Positions 50,424-57,782 of a stretch of 64,000 bases of DNA are shown piece by piece. The notes beneath the pieces were generated by a model that worked only from the letters and a program-made list of their open reading frames with translations, did no database searches and was not told the DNA's origin. Position 1 is the first letter of the stretch. Every line of letters starts with the position of its first letter. The position numbers were made by a program, and so were the translations under genes. The DNA is from JBBSEZ01 sp038239195. Lineage in GTDB: Bacteria; Planctomycetota; Planctomycetia; Gemmatales; Gemmataceae. The stretch is taken from contig JBBSEZ010000002.1 in NCBI GenBank assembly GCA_038239195.1, positions 14,369-78,368 of the forward strand. Reading direction: 5' to 3'.

Positions 50424-50792
50424 ATGCGCTATCCGCAACTCCTCGTCTACGAGGGCGATGGCCGGCTGGCGGCGCAGCTGCGCCCGCTCGCCGAGGAGAA
50501 ACGCTGGGCGCTGCGCGAGGTGCGCCAGCCCGAGGCCTGTTTGCGGCTGCTGGGGCGCGGGCGGCCGGACGTGCTGGTCCTCAAGCTCGGGCGCGACCTG
50601 GAGCGCGAGTTAACGTTCCTGGATCGCGTGAACTGGGCTCGTCCCGCCACGGCGACGGTGGTCGTCAGCGACACCGACCATCCCGGGCTGGCGGGGCTGG
50701 CCTGGGACCTCGGGGCCGCTTACGTGCTGCTGCCCTCGGCGCCGCACGATAGTTTGACCGAGATCGTTGGGGCCCTTCTGGGCGCCCCGTAA
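50424..50792 (+). CDS. Receiver-like domain protein without phosphorylation site
   Basis: 122 residues with a CheY-type pattern but changed active site: the acidic pair is only E-G-D, the phospho-acceptor Asp in D-V-L-V-L-x-L is Lys (D-V-L-V-L-K-L), and the conserved Lys near the C-terminus is lost (Y-V-L-L-P). The V-V-V-S-D strand stands where the T/S strand would be. It is therefore a pseudo-receiver, probably a protein-protein module. ATG 50424 follows GGGAGGAAGGG and lies 5 nt after the stop of the sigma54-activator-like gene, which implies one operon. Likely partner: the degenerate regulator just upstream. Confidence 0.65.
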   Translation: MRYPQLLVYEGDGRLAAQLRPLAEEKRWALREVRQPEACLRLLGRGRPDVLVLKLGRDLERELTFLDRVNWARPATATVVVSDTDHPGLAGLAWDLGAAYVLLPSAPHDSLTEIVGALLGAP

Positions 50793-50808
50793 AGCGCGAG
50801 GACCATTT

Positions 50809-51000
50809 GTGCTGGAGCTCCCGCTGCTGGACGAGACGCGCTGTGTCGGCTGCGGCGATTGTGTCGGGGCCTGTCCGACGAGTTGCCTCGAGATGGTGGG
50901 AAACGGCCCCTGGTTGCCCCGCCCGGGCGATTGCATCCAGTGTGCCCTCTGCGTCGTGGTCTGCCCCACCGACGCGGTGAGCCTGGGGGAGGAGCTCTGA
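50809..51000 (+). CDS. 2[4Fe-4S] ferredoxin-type small protein
   Basis: 63 residues with two cluster motifs: C-V-G-C-G-D-C-V-G-A-C-P and C-I-Q-C-A-L-C-V-V-V-C-P, each C-x2-C-x2-C-x3-C-P as in bacterial ferredoxins. An electron carrier or a redox sensor module. GTG 50809 with GAGGA upstream is preferred over an in-frame upstream start at 50767 that would overlap the preceding gene. 16 nt behind the pseudo-receiver gene, so the three genes likely share a transcript that ends at the hairpin at 51016. Confidence 0.8.
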   Translation: MLELPLLDETRCVGCGDCVGACPTSCLEMVGNGPWLPRPGDCIQCALCVVVCPTDAVSLGEEL

Positions 51001-51015
51001 CCCTCTGGGAACGGC

Positions 51016-51045
51016 AAACGGCAAGCGGTGTCCCGCTTGCCGTTT
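51016..51045 (+). terminator. Terminator-like hairpin after the ferredoxin gene
   Basis: AAACGGCAAGCGG (51016-51028) pairs with CCGCTTGCCGTTT (51033-51045) around a 4-nt loop, followed by CGTTCG. It lies 15 nt after the ferredoxin stop. The arm sequence resembles, but does not match, the hairpin at 42738. The opposite gene also ends here, so it can work in both directions. Confidence 0.65.
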
Positions 51046-51068
51046 CGTTCGAGACGGTTCGTTGCGGA

Positions 51069-51806
51069 TCAGCGCGCCTTCGCCGTGGAGACGGTGCCCA
51101 TCGTGCGGAAGTCCTCGCGGGCGACCTTGCCGGCCTTCACCACGATGCGGCGGGTCTCGGTAACCTTCTCCCCATCGCGCATCACCTCGGCGCGGACCTC
51201 GTAAAAGTAGGTGGCGCCAGCCTTCAGGGCAGGGGTGCTGAACTGCTTGCGCGTGGAGACGTTCTCGATCGCCCGACCATCGACGAAGAGCCGAGCGCCC
51301 TCCGGCAGATCGAGGACGAGACGCGCGCGAGTCGAATCGGTGCTTCGCTCGACTTCGGTCGGCGTGCGCTCGGGATCGGCCGACGGCCCGTTCATGGACG
51401 CGGGCGGCATGCTGGGCCGGATGACGGTCGGGATCGGCATGTAGGCCGGGCTGGAGTAGCCGCCGCACCCGCCATAGCAGCCATACTCGTAGCCCCAGCA
51501 GCCGTAGGTCGTCGGGGCGGGCGCCCCCCCCGCCCAGCCGGTGTAGCCATACCCGTAGCAAGCGCCGTAGCAGGTGCCGTAGCCGGGGTGATACCCGCCA
51601 TGCTTCCCGTGACCGCCGTAGCAACCGGCGCACCCATAGCCCCCGGAGCAGCCAGCGCAACCCGCGCAGCCATAGCAGCCGGAGCAACCGTAGCACCCGG
51701 AGCAGCCCGAATACCCGTAGGAGCCGTGACACCCCTTGCCGTGGAACAGGAAGGTGGGCGTCGCGTCGCCCGTGGTGAGCGCCGCCATCAGGACGAGACC
51801 GTACAT
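51069..51806 (-). CDS. TIGR03000-type protein with Gly/Cys/Tyr-rich repeat region
   Basis: 245 residues. N-terminal part has a short hydrophobic start (M-Y-G-L-V-L-M-A-A-L), then about 100 residues built from Gly, Cys and Tyr with repeats of the type C-S-G-C-Y-G and C-A-G-C, and a Pro-rich stretch. The C-terminal 80 residues form the TIGR03000 domain, a planctomycete-specific beta domain: A-R-L-V-L-D-L-P-E-G-A-R-L-F-V-D-G-R-A-I, F-S-T-P-A-L-K-A-G, Y-F-Y-E-V-R-A-E-V and T-E-T-R-R-I-V-V-K-A-G. Predicted to be exported, with many possible disulfides or metal-binding Cys. ATG 51806 has the extended GAGGAGGT ribosome site 9 nt upstream and a strong promoter at 51919, which suggests high expression. 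Confidence 0.8.
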   Translation of the reverse strand: MYGLVLMAALTTGDATPTFLFHGKGCHGSYGYSGCSGCYGCSGCYGCAGCAGCSGGYGCAGCYGGHGKHGGYHPGYGTCYGACYGYGYTGWAGGAPAPTTYGCWGYEYGCYGGCGGYSSPAYMPIPTVIRPSMPPASMNGPSADPERTPTEVERSTDSTRARLVLDLPEGARLFVDGRAIENVSTRKQFSTPALKAGATYFYEVRAEVMRDGEKVTETRRIVVKAGKVAREDFRTMGTVSTAKAR

Positions 51807-51918
51807 GCTGTTCGTACCTCCTCGGTTCGGAAGTTGCGCGAGCATCGACCTGCTCCCTCCGTGAGGGAGCGAAGCCACACACGACGGACGATTGGGGGCC
51901 GTAGTGGCTATGGGATAA

Positions 51919-51947
51919 ATAGTAAGTTTAGGCAAGATGTGCGTCAA
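51919..51947 (-). promoter_or_regulatory. Strong sigma70-type promoter of the TIGR03000 gene
   Basis: On the minus strand TTGACG (51942-51947), a 17-nt spacer and TACTAT (51919-51924). The 5' leader is about 105 nt and contains an 8-bp hairpin (GCTCCCTC / GAGGGAGC, 51852-51870) before the GAGGAGGT ribosome site. The best promoter match in the window, in an AT-rich patch. Confidence 0.7.
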
Positions 51948-52011
51948 TGCAAATCGAGGGAAAGGAAGAGTGGCGGCCCGGGAGGGGGCGGCAAATTCGG
52001 ATCGCCGGGCC

Positions 52012-53115
52012 TTAACTTTGCCACCCACAGCGCCGGAACAGGACGGCGGCGAGGGCTGCCCAGACGGCAGCGAGGGCTGTAGCGGCGGCAAGGTGGCCCC
52101 AGTGATACCAGAGCACGGAGCCCGTGAGGACGGCGTGGAGCATCCGCGGGCAGTGATATTCGAGAGCGAGGTAAGGCAGGCCCGGGACGCCGTTTTGCTG
52201 GCAGATGAAGAGGAGCAGAGCGACGGCGAGCATGTAGCCCATGGCGCCCATGCTGGCGGACCGCTGCGTCCGGGCGATGCTGGCGATGGTCAGGCCGACG
52301 CCCATCGCGCCGGCGACGGCGGCGACGAGGCTGAGCCAGAAGAACGGTTGGGCCAGGACGGCGGGGCGATAGGTGCCCGCGAGGACGGCGGCGAGGGTGA
52401 GCCCGAGGACAGGGTAGAAGAGGCACTTGGCGGCCAGGATCTCGTTGGTGGATGCAGGCGAGAGGGCCTGGGCCAGGAGCACGCCGCGCTCGCGCTCTTC
52501 GCAGGTCAGCGACGGCATCAGGTAGACGCAGACGAAGAACAGGCCAAACATGACGAGCGAGGTGGCGATGCCGGAGCGCGGATCGATCCCGCCCTTGAGA
52601 GTCGCGTGCTCGGAATCGACCGGCACCCGCGCGAGGCTGGCCGCTGGACTGCCGGCACTGGATCGTGCCTGGGCGAAGCGAAACGATTCTTTCCAGAACC
52701 ACGCCTCGAAGGGCGCCAGGGCGGCGCCGCCTCCGGGAGACCAGAAGACGGCCTTGTACCCGCCGGCGCCCTCCGCGAGCCGGAGTTGGATGGCGCCCGT
52801 GCTTTGCGGATAGACGATGTTGCCGTTGGCGTCCGTCCAGGCCTTGGCGGCGGGCCGGAACTTGATGCGCTCGGCAAGGTCGGGCGGGACGTTCTGGCGG
52901 AGGTACTCCACGAAGGGGCCGTCCTCCCAGTAGTGGACGTAGCAGAGGCGCACCCCTGGCCCCAGGCCACCGCCTCCCGAGGCCTCGCTCTCCCCGAAGA
53001 AGGAGAGCAACATGGCGGCGACGAGCAGCAGGAGTACCAAGAGCAGCCCACCCCGGTTGGCGACGTGGCGGAGGACTTCCTTGTGGAGCAGCGTGCGGAG
53101 GATGTGCCAGCGCAT
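52012..53115 (-). CDS. ABC-2 type transporter permease
   Basis: 367 residues, permease of the ABC-2/NatB class. Helix 1 (L-L-L-V-L-L-L-L-V-A-A-M-L-L-S-F) is followed by a large extracytoplasmic domain (about residues 45-175, with W-F-W-K-E-S-F-R-F) and then five to six helices, including S-L-V-M-F-G-L-F-F-V-C-V-Y-L-M-P and the E-E-R-E-R-G coupling motif that ABC-2 permeases place before helix 3. Follows the ATPase gene 53205-54077, separated by repeats A4 and B3. Substrate unknown; NatAB-type exporters move small ions or drugs. Confidence 0.8.
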   Translation of the reverse strand: MRWHILRTLLHKEVLRHVANRGGLLLVLLLLVAAMLLSFFGESEASGGGGLGPGVRLCYVHYWEDGPFVEYLRQNVPPDLAERIKFRPAAKAWTDANGNIVYPQSTGAIQLRLAEGAGGYKAVFWSPGGGAALAPFEAWFWKESFRFAQARSSAGSPAASLARVPVDSEHATLKGGIDPRSGIATSLVMFGLFFVCVYLMPSLTCEERERGVLLAQALSPASTNEILAAKCLFYPVLGLTLAAVLAGTYRPAVLAQPFFWLSLVAAVAGAMGVGLTIASIARTQRSASMGAMGYMLAVALLLFICQQNGVPGLPYLALEYHCPRMLHAVLTGSVLWYHWGHLAAATALAAVWAALAAVLFRRCGWQS

Positions 53116-53119
53116 GTGA

Positions 53120-53149
53120 GTGCTTGGTCCTTAGCCCGTAGTGCTTAGC
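53120..53149. repeat. Dispersed repeat, family B (copy 3, half element)
   Basis: GTGCTTGGTCCTTAGCCC ... TAGTGCTTAGCC, one arm only; the inverted partner is missing and family A copy 4 starts directly beside it. Lies 5 nt upstream of the permease ATG on the minus strand. Confidence 0.65.
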
Positions 53150-53204
53150 CAACCGGCAGGACGTGGTTTGCTGGAGGACGGGCCTCCTGAGCCGTCCGGA
53201 TGGC

Positions 53205-54077
<873 letters not shown>

Positions 54078-54140
54078 CGGTTCCCTCGCTGGGTACGCGA
54101 CAACTCTAGGTCACAAGCGAGGAACGGGCGGGGAAAACGC

Positions 54141-54893
54141 TCAGGGCAGCCATTCCGCCGGCAGAAAGGGGCGGCCCAGGGTGACCAGCGCCAGCAGCAG
54201 CCCGGCCATGACCACGAACCCTACCAGGATCATCCCGATCCAGCCGCCGTTGCCGTTCGCTGCCTGAGGGGGCTCGCGGGGGACCGCGCGGTCGAGGGGC
54301 ACGTGCGCGGCGGTGACGGCGGGGCGCTCCGGGCGCCGCGCGGGGCGCTCGGGTTGGCCGGGCCAGGTCGGCACCGGTTGAGCGCGCGGAGGCGGGGCCG
54401 GAACAGGCGGCGCCGCGCGACGGGGCGGGGCCGGCGCGGGAGGGCGGGGGCGCGGGGCAGGCTGCTTGTCGATGGGTTGTACCCCGAAGACGTCGAGGAG
54501 GGGCGCCGTGGGCGGGACTTGCCCTGCCCTCGGGACCGGGGGCACCGCGGGGGCTGGGGGGTTGGGCGCGTTCTCCGGCGGGGCGTTCCGCAACGCCTGG
54601 AGCGCGTCCTGGGCGGCCTCGACGGGGTAGTTGAGGCGCAGGTCGCGCAAGTAGGTGCGCACGTCCGGCGCCTGAGCGGCCTCGGTGAAGGAGGCGTAGG
54701 GCTTGAGCAGGTGATGGCGAGTGGTTTGCAGCAAGCGCTGCCGCAGTCGTTCGGCCTCGTCGGGCATCCCGGCGGCAAGGGCGGCGTCGGCGGCGAGGAC
54801 CAGATTGCGATCGCGCGCGGCGATCTGGCCGCGCTGCTCGTGGAGCTCGGCCAGGTCTCGGTAGACTTGCAACCCTTCGGCGTGCGCGTCCAT
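54141..54893 (-). CDS. Tail-anchored protein with helical N-terminus and Pro-rich linker
   Basis: 250 residues, no named family. The first 85 residues are helical and TPR-like (A-E-L-H-E-Q-R-G-Q-I-A-A-R-D, D-A-A-L-A-A-G-M-P-D-E-A-E-R-L-R-Q-R-L), followed by about 110 residues rich in Pro, Ala and Arg, and a C-terminal membrane helix (I-G-M-I-L-V-G-F-V-V-M-A-G-L-L-L-A-L-V). Orientation probably N-inside with a short tail in the periplasm. ATG 54893. Diverges from the CoA transferase gene. Confidence 0.55.
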   Translation of the reverse strand: MDAHAEGLQVYRDLAELHEQRGQIAARDRNLVLAADAALAAGMPDEAERLRQRLLQTTRHHLLKPYASFTEAAQAPDVRTYLRDLRLNYPVEAAQDALQALRNAPPENAPNPPAPAVPPVPRAGQVPPTAPLLDVFGVQPIDKQPAPRPRPPAPAPPRRAAPPVPAPPPRAQPVPTWPGQPERPARRPERPAVTAAHVPLDRAVPREPPQAANGNGGWIGMILVGFVVMAGLLLALVTLGRPFLPAEWLP

Positions 54894-54993
54894 GGGGGCC
54901 TCCGTCTGCGAGTGGCCCGCTCCCCGACGGGCCGATGGTTACAATACCACAGAACTACTCCCGGCAGAAGGTGACGAATCGAGGGGGACGGTG

Positions 54994-56241
54994 ATGGAGC
55001 AACGCAGGGATGGCTCGCCGGCGAGGGGGCCGCTGGCGGGCGTGCGAGTCCTCGACGCCTCGCGCGTCCTGGCTGGGCCCTTCTGCGGGCAGTTGCTCGG
55101 CGACCTTGGCGCCGACGTGCTGAAAGTGGAGCGGCCTGGCGCCGGCGACGAGACGCGCGGCTGGGGCCCGCCGTTCGTCGCCTACGGCCCCGATCAGCCC
55201 CCCGGCCCCAGCGCCTACTATCTTTCTTGCAACCGCAACAAGCGCGGCCTGGCGCTCGACCTCGCTCGCCCCGACGGCCGGGCCCTCTTTCACGACCTGG
55301 CCCGCCGGGCCGACGTCGTCCTCGAAAACTTCCGCGCCGACAGCGCGGTCAAGCTCGGGCTGGGGGCCGAGGAACTGCTGGCGCTGAATCCGCGCCTGGT
55401 CGTCTGTTCGATCTCCGGCTTCGGCCGCACCGGCCCCCTCGCCCAGGCCCCGGGCTACGACTTCGCCATCCAGGCGCTGAGCGGGCTGATGAGCATCACC
55501 GGCCCGGTCGAAGGCCCGCCGTGCAAGGTTGGCGTTGCCGTCACGGACGTGGTGACGGGCCTGTATGCCGCCTCGGCCGTGCTGGCCTGCCTGCTCGGTC
55601 GCGAGCAGAGCGGGCACGGCTACCACATCGACCTCGCCTTGCTGGACTGCGCCCTCGCCAGTCAAGTCAACGTCGCCCAGGCCTACTTGACCACGGGCGC
55701 CCCGGCGGAGCGCCAGGGCAACGCCCACCTCCAGATCGTCCCCTACCAGCTCTTTGCCACGGCCGATGGCTGGATCGCGCTGGCCGTCGGCAACGACGGG
55801 CAATGGCAGCGCTTCTGTGCCATCGCCGCCCCCGAGCTCGGCGCCGACGAACGCTTCGCCACCAACCCCCAGCGCGTCGGCGAACGCGCCGTCCTCGTCC
55901 CGCTCTTGGAAGCAGTGCTGCGGGGACGCACGACCGAGGCGTGGAGAGAGGCGTTGAGCGCCGCCGAGATACCGCATGCGCCGGTCTGGGACCATGCCGA
56001 CGTGTTCGCTCATCCGCAGACGGAGGCGCGCGGGATGCGCATCACCGTGCGCGACACCGCGGGGCGCCCCGTGGACCTGGTGGGCAGCCCGTTTCAGGTC
56101 CGCGCCCCGGGGGGGCGCAAAGAAGAAGCGCCGGCGGGCTGTCCGCCGGCGCTGGGACAGCACACCGAGGAGGCACTGCGCGACTGGCTGGGCCTCGACG
56201 AGACTGGCATCGAGGCCCTGCGGCAGCGGGGCATCCTTTGA
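54994..56241 (+). CDS. CaiB/BaiF family CoA transferase
   Basis: 415 residues of class III CoA transferase. Transfers CoA between organic acids. Family motifs: G-V-R-V-L-D-A-S-R-V-L-A-G-P, F-C-G-Q-L-L-G-D-L-G-A-D-V-L-K-V-E, G-D-E-T-R-G-W-G-P-P, the L-E-N-F-R-A loop, C-S-I-S-G-F-G-R-T-G-P and P-G-Y-D-F-A-I-Q-A, whose Asp is the catalytic residue. Then G-N-A-H-L-Q-I-V-P-Y and N-D-G-Q-W-Q-R-F-C. Substrate unknown (candidates: oxalate, carnitine, 2-methylacyl-CoA). ATG 54994 with GAGGGGG upstream; the GTG one codon earlier is equivalent. Convergent with the pirin gene, 5 nt apart. Confidence 0.88.
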   Translation: MEQRRDGSPARGPLAGVRVLDASRVLAGPFCGQLLGDLGADVLKVERPGAGDETRGWGPPFVAYGPDQPPGPSAYYLSCNRNKRGLALDLARPDGRALFHDLARRADVVLENFRADSAVKLGLGAEELLALNPRLVVCSISGFGRTGPLAQAPGYDFAIQALSGLMSITGPVEGPPCKVGVAVTDVVTGLYAASAVLACLLGREQSGHGYHIDLALLDCALASQVNVAQAYLTTGAPAERQGNAHLQIVPYQLFATADGWIALAVGNDGQWQRFCAIAAPELGADERFATNPQRVGERAVLVPLLEAVLRGRTTEAWREALSAAEIPHAPVWDHADVFAHPQTEARGMRITVRDTAGRPVDLVGSPFQVRAPGGRKEEAPAGCPPALGQHTEEALRDWLGLDETGIEALRQRGIL

Positions 56242-56246
56242 GCGAT

Positions 56247-56969
56247 TCAAGCGAGATCGAACAACATCACTTCCGCCTCCTCCACTCCGCGGACGCGGAG
56301 CGAGGGCTCGTCGGTGAGGGCGGCCCCGTCGCCGGCGTCGAGCTGCTGGCCGTTCGCCTCGACCCGGCCGCGCAGCACCTGCAACCAGGCGTGCCGACCT
56401 GGGCGGAGCTCGTGGGTTAGCGAGGCGCCCGGGGCGAGCGTGGCCAGGAAGACCTCGGCGTCCTGGTGGACCGTCAGCGAGCCGTCGCGCCCGCCGTGCG
56501 AGGCCACCCGGCGCCAACGTCCGTCCTTCTCCTCGTCGGGGAAGGCCCGCTGCTCGTAGCCCGGTGTCAGGGCCGTGCGCTCGGGCAACAGCCAGATCTG
56601 GTAAAGATGGACGGGCCCCGTCTTCGAGGGGTTGAATTCGCTGTGGCGAACGCCCGTGCCCGCCGTGATCCGTTGAAACTCGCCTGGGCGCAGCACGGCG
56701 CCGTTCCCGAGGCTGTCGCGATGTTGAAGCTCCCCCTCGAGAACGTAGGTGAGGATCTCCATGTCGCGATGGCCGTGCATCCCGAAGCCCTGCCCGGGGG
56801 CCACGCGGTCCTCGTTCATCACCCGCAGCGCCCGGAAGCCCATTTGCGCGGGGTCGAAGTAGTCGGCGAACGAGAACGTATACGCGGTCTTCAGCCACCC
56901 GTGGTCCGCGTGCCCACGCTCGCCTGCCCGACGAAGTTGCAACGCATCGACGAGGAGTACACGGCGCAT
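56247..56969 (-). CDS. Pirin family protein, 5' end replaced at an IS junction
   Basis: 240 residues if started at ATG 56969. Pirin/YhhW-type bicupin: H-A-D-H-G-W-L-K, T-F-S-F-A-D-Y-F-D-P, M-G-F-R-A-L-R-V-M-N-E-D-R-V-A-P-G-Q-G-F, then H-G-H-R-D-M-E-I with the metal-binding His, L-E-G-E-L-Q-H-R-D-S and H-S-E-F-N-P. YhhW enzymes are quercetin-2,3-dioxygenases. Residues R-R-A-G-E-R-G-H form the natural start region; the codons before them (M-R-R-V-L-L-V-D-A-L) are encoded on the antisense strand of the IS3 transposase. The gene thus lost its own start and promoter and uses an IS-derived N-terminus, or is silent. Confidence 0.75.
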   Translation of the reverse strand: MRRVLLVDALQLRRAGERGHADHGWLKTAYTFSFADYFDPAQMGFRALRVMNEDRVAPGQGFGMHGHRDMEILTYVLEGELQHRDSLGNGAVLRPGEFQRITAGTGVRHSEFNPSKTGPVHLYQIWLLPERTALTPGYEQRAFPDEEKDGRWRRVASHGGRDGSLTVHQDAEVFLATLAPGASLTHELRPGRHAWLQVLRGRVEANGQQLDAGDGAALTDEPSLRVRGVEEAEVMLFDLA

Positions 56970-57707
56970 CCCTTCTACGGGAGCAGGCGGATGGCCGCCT
57001 GGCTGGGTGGCCAAGGGGAGGCGGTCAACCGCAAGCGCGTGCAGCGGCTGATGCGGCTGATGGGCCTGGAGGCGATCTACCCCAAGCCGAGGCTGAGCGT
57101 GCCGGGCCAGGGGCACAAGGTCTTCCCCTACCTGCTGCGGGACGTGAAGGTCGAGCGGGTGGACCAGGTGTGGAGCACGGACATCACCTACGTGCCGATG
57201 ACGACGGGCTTCATGTACCTGGCGGCGGTGATCGACTGGTACAGCCGGTACGTGATCGCCTGGCGCCTGTCGAACACGCTGGACGGCTCGTTCTGCCTGG
57301 AGATACTGGACGAGGCGCTGGCCACGGGCCGGCCGGAGGTGTTCAACACCGACCAGGGGACGCAGTTCGCGGCCGAGGCCTGGACGAGTCGGCTTCTGTC
57401 GGCGGGGGTGGCGGTGAGCATGGACGGCAAGGGCCGGTGCCTGGACAACGTGTTCGTGGAGCGGCTGTGGCGGACGGTGAAGTACGAGGAGCTCTACCTG
57501 CGCTGCTACGAGAGGGTGCCGGAGCTGATCGAGGGGCTGGGGAAGTACTTCCCCTTCTACAACGAGGAGCGGTTGCATCAGTCCCTGGACTACCGCACGC
57601 CAGCAGCCCTCTACCGGGAGGGGTTGGCGAGCAAGAGCGGCATTCTTCCCCGCCCCGCAACCCCTCAACCCCTGGGAAGGGGTCGCGGGGCGGGAAAGAA
57701 TGCCTGA
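56910..57707 (+). pseudogene. IS3-family transposase OrfB, 5'-truncated
   Basis: From about 56938 the frame matches IS3-type OrfB: L-Q-R-I-D-E-E-Y-T-A-H-P-F-Y-G-S-R-R-M-A, then V-N-R-K-R-V-Q-R-L-M-R-L-M-G-L-E, and the DDE catalytic core with D in S-T-D-I-T-Y-V-P, D in F-N-T-D-Q-G-T-Q-F and the final E in N-V-F-V-E-R-L-W-R-T-V-K. OrfA and the OrfB N-terminus are missing. An in-frame GTG at 56910 lies in pirin-derived DNA, so any product would be a chimera. Confidence 0.8.
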
Positions 57708-57782
57708 GAGCAGGACTCGGTGATGGATCGAAAGTGTAGCGAAGGATTGCTGTTTTTTGGTCTAGACAATGGGGTCCACTAT
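56938..57782 (+). mobile_element. IS3-family insertion sequence remnant (right part)
   Basis: The left end is cut at about 56938, where it joins the pirin gene. The right end is at about 57782, where a terminal repeat (57752-57782, TTTTTTGGTCTAGACAATGG and following GTCCACTATA) matches the terminal-repeat style of IS3 elements with ends beginning TGGACCCC. No target duplication can be checked because the left end is gone. Likely history: insertion in a surface-protein gene, then a deletion joining the IS interior with pirin. Confidence 0.75.
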
